From assembly GCF_003173755.1 (NCBI RefSeq), contig NZ_CP029553.1, positions 3,558,001-3,622,000 of the forward strand: a DNA stretch of 64,000 nucleotides, read 5' to 3'. Under the pieces are notes generated by a model that was given only the letters and a program-made list of their open reading frames with translations, ran no database searches and was not told the DNA's origin. Below, one piece after another: positions 50,842 through 59,700 of the stretch. Made by a program: the position numbers and the translations under genes. Position 1 is the stretch's first letter. Every line of letters begins with the position of its first letter. The stretch is from Methylobacterium terrae. GTDB taxonomy: Bacteria > Pseudomonadota > Alphaproteobacteria > Rhizobiales > Beijerinckiaceae.

Positions 50842-51813
50842 ATGCCGACCCGGCGGCTGACCGCCGATGACGCGGGCGTCGCCGAGGCCGGCGCCCTGCT
50901 GCGGGCCGGCCGGCTCGTCGCGATCCCGACCGAGACCGTCTACGGCCTCGGCGCCGATGCCGGGAGTCCTGCGGCGGTGGCGGCCATCTACGCCGCCAAG
51001 GAGCGGCCGCGCTTCAACCCGCTGATCGCCCACCTGCCCGACCTCGCGGGCGCGCGGCGCGAGGGCGCGTTCGGCACGGACGCGCTGCGCCTGGCGGAGG
51101 CGTTCTGGCCCGGTCCCCTGACGCTGGTGGTGCCGGTGGCGGCGGGGGGCCGGGTCTGCGACCTCGCCCGGGCCGGGCTGCCGAGCGTGGCGCTCCGGGT
51201 GCCCGCGAGCCCCCTCGCCCGCGCGGTGCTGGCGGCGGCGGGCCGCCCGGTGGCGGCGCCCTCGGCCAACCGCTCCGGGCAGGTGAGCCCGACGCAGGCC
51301 GATCACGTGCTCGGCGACCTCGACGGGCGGATCGCGGCCGTGCTCGACGGCGGGCCCTGTCCGGTCGGGGTCGAATCGACCATCGTCGCCTGCCTGTCCG
51401 GCGATCCGGTTCTGCTGCGGCCGGGCGGCGTGTCGCGCGAGGCCCTCGAGGCGGTGCTGGGCCGGCGGCTCGCGACCCCGACGGCGCCGGCAGGCGCGGC
51501 GCCGGTCGCGCCGGGATTGCTCGCCTCGCACTACGCTCCGCGCGCCGCCGTGCGGCTCGACGCGACGGAGGTGCGGCCCGGCGAGGCCGTCCTGCTGTTC
51601 GGGGGCGCCGCACCGAGGGGGCTCGATAGCGCCCTCCTCGCCCTGAACCTCAGCCCGGCCGGAGACCTCGGGCAGGCCGCCGCCCGTCTCTTCGCCTATC
51701 TGCGCCGGCTCGACGCCGCCGGTCCGGCGACGATCGCGGTGGCGCCGATCCCGGAGGCCGGCCTCGGCGAGGCGATCCGCGACCGGCTCGCCCGCGCCGC
51801 GGCGCCGCGGTGA
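50842..51813 (+). CDS. tsaC: Threonylcarbamoyl-AMP synthase (Sua5/YwlC type)
   Basis: A 323-residue protein that makes threonylcarbamoyl-AMP from threonine, bicarbonate and ATP, for the t6A37 modification of ANN-decoding tRNAs. The YrdC domain shows PTETVYGLGADA, KERPRFNPLIAHL, FWPGPLTLV and APSANRSGQVSPT. A C-terminal Sua5 domain follows a linker with LLASHYAPRA, so this is the long Sua5 form rather than short TsaC. Starts at 50842 and 50800 are both open; I prefer the shorter because the conserved domain begins just after it. Confidence 0.92.
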   Translation: MPTRRLTADDAGVAEAGALLRAGRLVAIPTETVYGLGADAGSPAAVAAIYAAKERPRFNPLIAHLPDLAGARREGAFGTDALRLAEAFWPGPLTLVVPVAAGGRVCDLARAGLPSVALRVPASPLARAVLAAAGRPVAAPSANRSGQVSPTQADHVLGDLDGRIAAVLDGGPCPVGVESTIVACLSGDPVLLRPGGVSREALEAVLGRRLATPTAPAGAAPVAPGLLASHYAPRAAVRLDATEVRPGEAVLLFGGAAPRGLDSALLALNLSPAGDLGQAAARLFAYLRRLDAAGPATIAVAPIPEAGLGEAIRDRLARAAAPR

Positions 51814-51844
51814 GGATCCGCGCGACGAAAGGGCGGCCGTTCCG

Positions 51845-53035
51845 TCACCGCCCCCGTCCGTCGCGCCAGCGCAGGAACTCCTGGTAGAGCTGGTCGCGGT
51901 CGACCTCGCCCGCGCCCCGGCGCTGGGCCAGGAACTGCGCCACCTCGCCGGGACCCGCCGCGACCTTCGGGGCCGGGCCGCCGCGACGCTCCAGCCAGTC
52001 CCGGGCGGCGGGGAAGCGCGGCCAGTCCGGGACCTCGGCGGTGAGGTTCACCTCGCGCCATTTCGGGTGCCGCGGGGCCTTCAGGAAGGCGTCGTACCGG
52101 CCGAAGAAGGCGTCGACGAAGCGGGCGATGCGGGTGTAGCGCTCGCTGCCCTTCGGCCAGTTGTAGGCCGCCAGGATGGTGCCGACCGCGAGCGTGCGCA
52201 CGGCGCTCCCCTCGGGGGCGAGCAGCGGGTAGTCGGCGTGGGTCAGCTCGGCCGGCATGTAGCTCTCGGCGGCGCCCCCCGCGAAGGGCACGTCGAGCAG
52301 CCGGAAGCGGTCGCCGCCCTGGAATTCGGACAGCACCGCCACGGGCTTGGCCGCCACCGAGACGAGGGCCGCGATCTCGCCCCGCTCCAGCATGGCGAGG
52401 GCCGTCGGCTGGTCGACGTTGACGGGGTCCACCGTGAGGCCGATGCCGGCGAACATCGCGCGCCCGGACACGTCGGTGCCGCTGCCGCGCACGTCGAAGC
52501 TCACCTTCCGGCCGGCGAGCTGGCGGATGTCGGTGATCTCCCGGGAGGCCACGACGTGCAACTCGTCATTGAAGAGCCGGGCGATCACGGCGATGTGCGA
52601 GGAGGCGTTCCCGACCCGCTTGTCCTTGCGCAGCTGGTCGAGGGAATCGGTGCGCACGAAGCCGATGTCGATGCCGCGCAGGTAGCGCAGGTCGTAGGCG
52701 TTCTGCCCCGCGCCCTTGCCCATCACCGGCAGCACCCGCAGGTCGTTGACGCCGTCGAGCACGAAGGCGAGGTCGCTCGCCATGCGGAAGTAGGTGCCGC
52801 CGGGGGTGCCGGAGATCACCGCCACGGTGTTGGCGTTGAGGTGGCTGCCGAGCGCCACGTCCTCGGCGGTCTCCCGCGGGGCGGGCGCTTGCCCCCGCGG
52901 CCGGGGCGGGACGGCGCGGACGGGCCGGGCGGGCGCCGGGGCCGCGGCGGGCGGCGGGTCGGCGGGCTGCGCCCGGGCCTCCGCGACGGTCCAGGGCAGC
53001 AGGAGGGCGAGCCAGAGCGCGGCGCGGCGTGTCAT
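51845..53035 (-). CDS. TAXI-family TRAP transporter solute receptor
   Basis: A 396-residue periplasmic receptor: signal peptide (MTRRAALWLALLLPWTVAEA), a Pro-rich lead of about 40 residues, then the TAXI fold (VISGTPGGTYFRMASDLAFVL; GIDIGFVRTDSLDQL; VSFDVRGSGTDVSGRAMF; ALVSVAAKPVAVL). TAXI receptors deliver mostly uncharacterised carboxylates to fused TRAP permeases. No TRAP membrane gene lies nearby, so it may serve a distant one or act as a sensor. The next gene upstream, on the same strand, ends 23 bases away. Confidence 0.85.
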   Translation of the reverse strand: MTRRAALWLALLLPWTVAEARAQPADPPPAAAPAPARPVRAVPPRPRGQAPAPRETAEDVALGSHLNANTVAVISGTPGGTYFRMASDLAFVLDGVNDLRVLPVMGKGAGQNAYDLRYLRGIDIGFVRTDSLDQLRKDKRVGNASSHIAVIARLFNDELHVVASREITDIRQLAGRKVSFDVRGSGTDVSGRAMFAGIGLTVDPVNVDQPTALAMLERGEIAALVSVAAKPVAVLSEFQGGDRFRLLDVPFAGGAAESYMPAELTHADYPLLAPEGSAVRTLAVGTILAAYNWPKGSERYTRIARFVDAFFGRYDAFLKAPRHPKWREVNLTAEVPDWPRFPAARDWLERRGGPAPKVAAGPGEVAQFLAQRRGAGEVDRDQLYQEFLRWRDGRGR

Positions 53036-53058
53036 GCGAGGGCGTCCTTCGCTCGGGG

Positions 53059-54501
53059 TCACTCGCCGCCCCACGGGGCGGCCAGGGAGGGGACGGCGGG
53101 CGCCAGCACCCCGCTCAGGACCGGGCCTGGCAGGCCGGCCTGGCGGACCGGATTGGTCCAGGTCGCGGGGCCGCGCCCCGCGAGGCCGGCGGGCGTGCCC
53201 TGCGGCTCCTGGTTCTCCGGTCCCTGGTTCTCCGGTCCCTGGTTTTCTCGTCCCTGGTTCTCCTGTCCCCGGTCCTTCTGCGCCTGGCGGTACAGGGCGC
53301 TCGCCCGCTCGGGGTCGCCGCGCATCCCGCGGACCTGAAGGGCGGCCAGCCGGTCGGGATCGTAGGTCTCGGCGAGGAGCGCGGTGGCCCGGGCGCTGCC
53401 GTTGCGGACGCCGAGGGTGAGGAAGAGCCGCGCCCCGCTGATGTCGCCGCGCCCGATCAGGACCGCGACCCGCGCCAGCAGCCGCTCCTCGTCGAGCGCC
53501 GCCGCGCTCGTCGGCGACGGCGCCGCGCCGGGGCGGGCCCGGAGCACCAGCGAGGGCTCGGATCCGCGGCCCGCCTGCGGCCGGGGTCCGGCGGCGTGGT
53601 CGGGGCTGCTCCTCAGGCGGTCGAGCCGCCCGCGCGTCTCGGCGCCGGCCTGCTCGGCCGCGAGCCGGCCCTGCTCGGCCCGGTCGCGCTCGCCGGCGAC
53701 CTGGGCCGCGCGGGCGGTCGCCTCCGACCGGGCGACCTGGGCGGCCCGCAGGGCGACGGCGAGGCGGCGCAGGCCCGCCCGCATCATCGCGCGCTCCCGC
53801 GCCGCCGAGGCCGCCTGCGCCTGGAGGGCGACCCGCGCGGTCTCGACCGCGCCCTCGAGCGCCGCGACGCGCCTCTGCGCCTCCGAAAGCGCGCTCGCCA
53901 GATGCTCGCCCCGCGCCCGCTCGGCGTCGAGCGCCTGCCTGTGCCCGTCGGCCGCCCCTTCTGCGACTCGGCGCGCCTCCTCGGCGGTGGTCAGGGACCG
54001 GGAGGCGTCGCGGTCCTGCAACGCCTGCGCCCGCAGGGCCTCGACCTCGGCCCGGGCGGCGGCGAGCTGGTGCCGGGCCGCCGCCGCGGCCTGCGACAGG
54101 TCGCTCGCCCGCGCCTCCGCCTGCTCCAGGCGCCGGCGCCCCTCGGCCGCCTCGCCCTCCGCCTGACGCACCCGCGCCTCGGCTTGGAGCCTGGCTTCAG
54201 CCTGGAGCCTGGCTTCAGCCTGGAGACGGGCCTCCTCGGCGGCCCGCGGATCGGGCGCCGGGGCGACGGGCTTCGCCGGGGGACGCGGCGGCTCGCCCGC
54301 CTGCCGCGCCAGGATCGCGCGCGCCTGCATCTGGCGCGGCACCCCGGCCCGGTCGGCCTCGGTGGCCTCGGCGGCGGAGCCCGCGGGCGGAGGGACCGCC
54401 GCGGGCGCCGGGGTCGCGTCCGGGGAAGGGCCTTCCATCGTGAGCACCGCGCCGGTCGCCGCGACGCTCAAGGCTCCTGCCAGGCCGAGCCAGAACTTCA
54501 T
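53059..54501 (-). CDS. Secreted or anchored coiled-coil protein with Sel1-like end
   Basis: A 480-residue protein. A hydrophobic segment (MKFWLGLAGALSVAATGAVL) at the start suggests a signal anchor. Residues about 100-320 are a long Ala/Glu/Arg/Gln coiled coil that starts with a three-fold QAEARL repeat. Near residue 370-430 ISGARLFLTLGVRNGSARATALLAETYD and MRGDPERASALYRQAQ look like one or two Sel1/TPR-like helices, then a tandem NQGPE repeat. It is in the same direction as the TAXI receptor and probably co-transcribed. No family name is certain; a periplasmic scaffold is a guess. Confidence 0.6.
   Translation of the reverse strand: MKFWLGLAGALSVAATGAVLTMEGPSPDATPAPAAVPPPAGSAAEATEADRAGVPRQMQARAILARQAGEPPRPPAKPVAPAPDPRAAEEARLQAEARLQAEARLQAEARVRQAEGEAAEGRRRLEQAEARASDLSQAAAAARHQLAAARAEVEALRAQALQDRDASRSLTTAEEARRVAEGAADGHRQALDAERARGEHLASALSEAQRRVAALEGAVETARVALQAQAASAARERAMMRAGLRRLAVALRAAQVARSEATARAAQVAGERDRAEQGRLAAEQAGAETRGRLDRLRSSPDHAAGPRPQAGRGSEPSLVLRARPGAAPSPTSAAALDEERLLARVAVLIGRGDISGARLFLTLGVRNGSARATALLAETYDPDRLAALQVRGMRGDPERASALYRQAQKDRGQENQGRENQGPENQGPENQEPQGTPAGLAGRGPATWTNPVRQAGLPGPVLSGVLAPAVPSLAAPWGGE
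53206..53280. repeat. 15-bp tandem repeat, five units
   Basis: Units of TCCCTGGTTCTCCGG at 53206, 53221, 53236, 53251 and 53266, the last degenerate, encode the NQGPE-type repeat of the coiled-coil protein. Frame-preserving. Confidence 0.8.
54184..54237. repeat. 18-bp tandem repeat, three units
   Basis: Three 18-bp units starting 54184, 54202 and 54220 encode the QAEARL steps at the start of the coiled coil. Copy change would lengthen the coil by six residues. Confidence 0.7.
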
Positions 54502-54629
54502 CCCTCGCCCCTTCGGCTTGCGCGGGCTCCCGGGGGGCCGCGCCGTCTCAGTCGCGGCCGAGAGTGGGCCGCGGGGGTGGACCGGGGCTATCTGGGCGAT
54601 GGGAGCGGGGTTCGAAGGCCGTGCCTCCC

Positions 54630-54695
54630 TCAAAGCTGGGCGGCGCCTCCCCCAAAGCCGGGCGGCGCCTCGCCGAAAGGTGCGGGGCGCCTCCC
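54630..54695. repeat. 22-bp intergenic tandem repeat, three units
   Basis: AAAG-C-GGCGGCGCCTC units begin near 54630, 54652 and 54673, between the hydrolase stop and the coiled-coil start. Each contains the GGCGCC palindrome. A partial fourth copy may lie at 54611-54629. Confidence 0.65.
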
Positions 54696-54698
54696 CCT

Positions 54699-55538
54699 TC
54701 AGGCCGAGGCGGCCCGCCGGATCGCAGCCCGCACCCGCTCGGGCGCCTCGAAGGGCAGGAAGTGGGTCGTGCCCGGCACCGTCTCGACCTCCACACCGGG
54801 GCGGGGATCGGCGTCGAGGGCGCAGGTGCTGCCGGTCTCGGCCCGCAGGATCTCGGCCGGGCGGGCCAGCCGCGCCAGCGCTGCCCAGGGGTCGTGGCCC
54901 TGCGCCATGTAGCTCGACGCTTCCCAGGCCCCGGTGCAGGTCAGCGTCACGCCGCCGGGGCCCTCGCGAAACCCGTCCGCCACGTAATCGGCGAGGGGCG
55001 CCTCCGGCCAGGTGCGGAACGCGCCGCGCCCCGCATAGGCGGCGAGCGCCGCCGCCCGGGACGGGAAGTCGCTGCGCCGCCGCAGCGCCCCTTCCGCGAG
55101 GCCGGCATGGCCCTCTCCGCGCCGCGCCGGGGGCTGGATCACCGGATCGAGCAGCACGAGGCGGCGCACCCGTTCCGGCCGCTCGGCGGCGGCGAGCAGC
55201 GAGGCGGTGCCGCCCATCGAGTGACCGATCAGCACGAGGGGCCTCGTATCGAGCCGGTCGAGGAGCGCGATCAGGTCCTGCGTGACGTCCGACCAGTCCG
55301 TCCGGCCCTCGGGCTCGGCCGGCAGCGTCGAGAGGCCGTGGCCGCGATGGTCGTAGGCGAGCACGCGCAGGTCGGAGAGCGGCGCCAGCAGGCTGCGGTA
55401 GGTGCGGGCGTTGAAGCCGTTGGCATGCAGCAGGACCGCGTCGAGGGGCCGGTCGGCCGGCCCGAATTCGAGCGCGGCGAGGCGCCCGCCCGAGGGGTCG
55501 CCGATGTCGATCGTCCGCCGTGCCAGCCCGTCGCTCAC
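54699..55538 (-). CDS. Alpha/beta hydrolase
   Basis: A 279-residue esterase/lipase-fold protein. Visible: the oxyanion strand VLLHANGFNARTY, AYDHRGHGLS, the nucleophile elbow GHSMGG (Ser), LVLLDPVI and the catalytic histidine in PGTTHFLPFEAP. GTG start at 55538 overlaps the stop of the MFS gene (GTGA), so the two are translationally coupled, which suggests the hydrolase acts on the carrier's substrate. The true substrate is unknown. Confidence 0.85.
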   Translation of the reverse strand: MSDGLARRTIDIGDPSGGRLAALEFGPADRPLDAVLLHANGFNARTYRSLLAPLSDLRVLAYDHRGHGLSTLPAEPEGRTDWSDVTQDLIALLDRLDTRPLVLIGHSMGGTASLLAAAERPERVRRLVLLDPVIQPPARRGEGHAGLAEGALRRRSDFPSRAAALAAYAGRGAFRTWPEAPLADYVADGFREGPGGVTLTCTGAWEASSYMAQGHDPWAALARLARPAEILRAETGSTCALDADPRPGVEVETVPGTTHFLPFEAPERVRAAIRRAASA

Positions 55539-56776
55539 GCCCGCATCCCCTTCGGCCGCGCCAGGGCGGTGCCGGCCGCGCCGAGCGCCATCAGCACGGC
55601 GGTGCCGAGGAAGACCGCCCGCATCCCGACATGCCCGCCGACGAAGCCGCCGAGCAGCGGCCCCACCACCTGCCCGACGTACTGCGACGAGGTCGAATAG
55701 CCAAGCATCGTCCCGGCGACCCGGTCGGGCACCGAGTGGCGGATCACGCTGGCGATGCAGGGCAGGAGCCCGCCGAGCGCCAGACCCATCAGGAAGCGTA
55801 AGAGCACGAGCTGCCAGTCGCTCGTCACCAGGGCCTGGGGCACCAGCAGCACCGCGGACGCCGTCAGGCTCGCCGTGATGACGGTCCAGGGGCCGATCCG
55901 GTCCGCGAGCCGCCCGAGGCGCGGCGCCGACAGGATGCTGCCCAAGGCGGTCGCCGACATCGCGAGGCCGGCGATCAGCGTGACCCGGGCGGGATCGGGC
56001 GTCAGCTCGGCGACGTAGACGGTGATGATCGGCTCGACCGACATCACCGCGAGCATCAGGAGCATCCCGGTCGCCAGCATGGCGAGCGCCGGTCGCTTGT
56101 CGGGGATGCTGGAGAAGCCTCCGCCGGCGCGGGCCGAGCGCGGCGGGCGCGGCTCCTCGCGGATCAGCAGCAGGGTGGCGAGGAAGGCCACGAAGATCAC
56201 CGCGCCGGCGGCGAGGAACGTGGCGCGGATGCCGATCACGGGCGGCAGCACCCCGCCGACGAGGGGCCCGACGAGGTTGCCCGCCATGATGCCGGAGGCG
56301 AGCGTGCCGAGCGCCCAGGCCGAGCGGTCCTTCGGCGTCTGCGTCGCCACCAGCACCGTCGAGCCCGAGGCGTAGCCGCCGAGAAGCCCCGCGAGCAGCC
56401 GCAGGGCCACGAGCTGCCAGACGTTGCCGGCCATGCCGATCAGCGACATCGCCACCGCCATGCCGAGGCTCGCCCGGATCAGCATCAGCTTGCGGCCGTA
56501 GAGATCGGCGAGCCGCCCCCAGAGCGGCGCCACCAGGGCGGCGCTGAGGAAGGTCGCCCCGAACGCGATGCCGGACCACTGCACGATCGCCGCCTGGTCC
56601 TTGACGCCCAGCTCCTCGACGTAGAGCGGCAGGAACGGCAGGAGCAGCGTCATCGCCACGATGGTGGTGAACGAGCCGAACACGCAGACCGCGAGGTTGC
56701 GCCGCCAATGGATGTCCGCCGGCGCGTCGTCGGATCCTGCGCTTCCCTTGGCCGCCGCGCTGGTGTCGCGGGTCAT
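55535..56776 (-). CDS. MFS drug/metabolite efflux transporter
   Basis: A 413-residue carrier with 12 predicted helices. The GRLADLYGRKLMLIRA loop after helix 2 and the LAGLLGGYASGSTVLVATQTPKDRSAWALG stretch in helices 4-5 (motif C-like, GNLVGPLVGGVLPP) indicate the drug:proton antiporter-1 group with 12 helices. The ATG at 56776 has GAAGGGAG 7 bases upstream; an ATG 12 codons earlier is weaker. It is coupled to the downstream hydrolase. Confidence 0.85.
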   Translation of the reverse strand: MTRDTSAAAKGSAGSDDAPADIHWRRNLAVCVFGSFTTIVAMTLLLPFLPLYVEELGVKDQAAIVQWSGIAFGATFLSAALVAPLWGRLADLYGRKLMLIRASLGMAVAMSLIGMAGNVWQLVALRLLAGLLGGYASGSTVLVATQTPKDRSAWALGTLASGIMAGNLVGPLVGGVLPPVIGIRATFLAAGAVIFVAFLATLLLIREEPRPPRSARAGGGFSSIPDKRPALAMLATGMLLMLAVMSVEPIITVYVAELTPDPARVTLIAGLAMSATALGSILSAPRLGRLADRIGPWTVITASLTASAVLLVPQALVTSDWQLVLLRFLMGLALGGLLPCIASVIRHSVPDRVAGTMLGYSTSSQYVGQVVGPLLGGFVGGHVGMRAVFLGTAVLMALGAAGTALARPKGMRA

Positions 56777-56885
56777 CGTGGGCTCCCTTCCCCTCGCGCG
56801 GTCGTCCGGCACCGGGGGGCAGGACCCTAGACGCCCCGCCGCCCGGCGCGAACCCGTCCCGGACGCGCGCGGGCATGCCCTGCTG

Positions 56886-57694
56886 TCATGCCGGCCGCTC
56901 TCTTGCCGGCCGCTCTCCTGCCGGCCGCCAGTCCGGCCAGGCGGAGACCCGGTGCACCAGGCGGCGATCGCGATAGGCTTCGCCGAACGGCGCCAGCTCC
57001 CAGTCCCATTCCCGCGGCGCCGGGCCGGGATCGATCCCGTAGAGGAGGTCGATCCGCTCCCGCACCCGCCCGTACCGGTCCTCCTCGGCCTCGTCGCGGT
57101 CGGTGACGAGGCAGATGCGGGCGGAGAGGCCGGCGAGGGCGTCGAGATGCGCCGCCACGATGCGGCGCCCGAAGGCCTCGGGGTCGGTCCAGGCCCCGAT
57201 CCGGCCCGCCGCCTCGAGCCGCGCGACCGGCAGGATCGGCAGCTGCGACAGGAGGTTGGCCGAGACCACGAGGTCGGCCCCGCGGCAAACCGGCGGCAGG
57301 AGCGGCCCGAACGCGTCGCGCGCGCCGAGGAGCAGCCCTTGCGCGCCGCTGAGGTCGTGGGTCACGCGCGAGACGTTGGGATGGCGCCGCGCCCGCCACC
57401 GCGCCCGCCAGGGATGCACCGCGTCGACCAGCACCACCCGCCGGAAGGCGCTCGCGAGCGCGTCGATCGGCACGTCGTCGAGGAGGCCCGAGCCCAGCAC
57501 CACCGCGGTGTCGCGCCGGGCGAGACCCTCGATCGCCGCCCGCACCGTGGCCTTCGCCGCGGCGAGGTGCGGCGCCCAAGGCGCGCGGCAGCGCCGCGAG
57601 CGCGAGGCGAGCCGCACGCTGTCGCCGACGTAGCCGAGGCGCCGCGCGGGCAGCGGCGCCGGCAGGACGAGCCAGTGCGCGAGGTCGAGGAGCA

Positions 57695-57695
<1 letters not shown>
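56886..57695 (-). CDS. Uncharacterised protein with methyltransferase-like fold
   Basis: A 269-residue soluble protein. AVVLGSGLLDDVPIDAL and then VVLVDAVHPW suggest a glycine-rich loop and an acidic strand of a Rossmann-like fold, and ADLVVSANLLSQLPI suits the strand-4 region of methyltransferases. The catalytic role is not clear. GTG start at 57695 shares one base with the ureG stop (TAG), so it is translated with ureG. The last ten residues come from a 15-bp tandem repeat encoding ERPAR (56889-56930). Confidence 0.6.
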
Positions 57696-58324
<629 letters not shown>

Positions 58325-58406
58325 GGTGTGGTCGATCTCCTCAAGGGCGCGCTCGTCGAGGGCCGTGGCCGGCTCATCGCAGGATGCTTGCCAACGTCAA
58401 GGCTCT

Positions 58407-58733
58407 TCAGAGGATCGCATCGATTCCCTTATGGGCGGCGAGGGACAACAGCTTGAGCGACGCGCCGCCCGGCCTGGAATCGCCGCGCTCCCACTTGCTC
58501 ACCAGCGACGTCGTGACGTTGAGCGCCCGGGCGAAGATCGCCTGGCTCATCCGGGCGCGCTCGCGGATCGCCCGGATCGCATCGGGAGCCAGCGGTTCGA
58601 CCGGCGTGAGGCAGCTCAGGTCGAATCTGCGCAAGGTCGCCTTGTCGATGGCGCCGATGGCGTGCAGGTCCTCGGCTCCTTGATGGAGCGCGCCGAGGAG
58701 ATCGCTGCGGTGCGTTTTCTTCACGCTGCTCAT
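58407..58733 (-). CDS. XRE-family antitoxin (HigA/NadS-like)
   Basis: A 108-residue DNA-binding protein. The C-terminal half is a helix-turn-helix of the XRE type: IRAIRERARMSQAIFARALNVTTSLVSKWERGDSRPGGASLKLLSLAAHKG. The N-terminal part (MSSVKKTHRSDLLGALHQGAEDLHAIGAIDK) is the partner-binding arm seen in antitoxins of RelE-type toxins. It lies immediately downstream of and overlapping the toxin reading frame, the toxin-first order of HigBA-like systems. It should repress the operon and neutralise the toxin. Confidence 0.8.
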   Translation of the reverse strand: MSSVKKTHRSDLLGALHQGAEDLHAIGAIDKATLRRFDLSCLTPVEPLAPDAIRAIRERARMSQAIFARALNVTTSLVSKWERGDSRPGGASLKLLSLAAHKGIDAIL

Positions 58734-59097
58734 TCGGAATCACCTTCCACCCCTTCTCCTGCACGAGGCGATCGAAAGCGTCACCGGGGAGACCGGTCAG
58801 GATGGCTGCGAAGTCGCGCAGCGCCTCGAGTTCGCCGGGTGTGACATTCGCGCGTACGTTCTTGGGATACATGTACGGGAACACGGCGTGTTGCGCTCTT
58901 CGATGGAAGAGGATGGTTCTGAAGCCGCCCGAGCGACCCTGTCCCGGGCGGGCTACCCGTTGCTTGATCAGGCACAGGCCGAGATCGGCATCGATCAGCC
59001 CGCCTTCCGCACGCATGACGGCGTCCGCCGGAGCCGCATCGCCGATACCCGACTTGACCGCGTCCTTCGCGAATCGTGGCGGAGCGAATATCCGCAC
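58429..59097 (-). CDS. RelE-type toxin with extended reading frame
   Basis: The first 120 residues match the RelE/HigB-like family (PF06296): MRIFAPPRFAKDA, EGGLIDADLGLCLIKQRVARPGQGRSGGFRTILFHRR, then YPKNVRANVTPGELEALRDFA and WKVIPNEQ. Family members usually end about here, at 110-120 residues. In this gene the frame stays open for about 100 more residues and overlaps the antitoxin gene in another frame up to 58429. Either the natural stop was lost or the tail is a normal feature. GTG start at 59097 with GAGGGGA about 4 bases upstream. The toxin would cleave or block mRNA at the ribosome. Confidence 0.65.
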   Translation of the reverse strand: MRIFAPPRFAKDAVKSGIGDAAPADAVMRAEGGLIDADLGLCLIKQRVARPGQGRSGGFRTILFHRRAQHAVFPYMYPKNVRANVTPGELEALRDFAAILTGLPGDAFDRLVQEKGWKVIPNEQREENAPQRSPRRAPSRSRGPARHRRHRQGDLAQIRPELPHAGRTAGSRCDPGDPRARPDEPGDLRPGAQRHDVAGEQVGARRFQAGRRVAQAVVPRRP

Positions 59098-59228
59098 CCG
59101 ATCCCCTCAGGGCACCGTTCGTTTCGGCCTGAGGACGTTGCCGCGCGAGCACGCCTGCCCGCGATGCAGAGCGGTCGCAAAGGGTGGCAATCGTTACCAC
59201 ACCACGAACGCGTACGGGCTGCGGAATG

Positions 59229-59585
59229 TCAGTACAGCCGCCCGCCGTTCGGCACCGGCCGCTCGGGCGCGATCAGGACCACCGCGCCCTCCCCGTCCGG
59301 CACGCCGAGGGTCAGCACCTCGGAGCGCACCGGGCCGACCTGGCGCGGCGGCAGGTTGACGACGCAGAGCACCTGCCGGCCGATCAGGGCCTCGGGGGTG
59401 TAGCGGACCGTCACCTGGGCGGAGGATTTCCTCAAGCCGAGCGCCGCGCCGAGATCGACGACGAGCCGGTAGGCCGGCCGGCGCGCCTCGGGGATCGGCG
59501 CCGCCTCGACGATGGTGCCGACCCGCACGTCGAGCTTCAGGAAGTCGTCGATGGCGATCGGGGCCGGCGGCTGGGTCTGGTCCAT
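59229..59585 (-). CDS. csaA: CsaA-like tRNA-binding-domain protein
   Basis: A 118-residue protein made of one OB-fold tRNA-binding domain (DDFLKLDVRVGTIVEAAPIPEARRPAYRLVVDLG; CVVNLPPRQVGPVRSEVLTLG), like Bacillus CsaA, which has chaperone and export-related activity as a dimer. Length and the closing NGGRLY match that family. It stands alone between the toxin-antitoxin locus and the heparinase gene. Confidence 0.88.
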   Translation of the reverse strand: MDQTQPPAPIAIDDFLKLDVRVGTIVEAAPIPEARRPAYRLVVDLGAALGLRKSSAQVTVRYTPEALIGRQVLCVVNLPPRQVGPVRSEVLTLGVPDGEGAVVLIAPERPVPNGGRLY

Positions 59586-59700
59586 GGATGGCCTGGAAGG
59601 AGCGAGGTGCCCGGATGGGGGTGGGGTGCCGCCTTCTTAGCCGAGCCGGCGTCATGCGACGAGCGGAGCATCGGCCGTGCCGCGGAGCGGCGCCAAGGCC

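Noticed and set aside
53206..53280. Regular 15-bp repeats considered as a CRISPR array
   Set aside because: Units adjoin with no spacers and are in frame inside a gene; no cas genes nearby.
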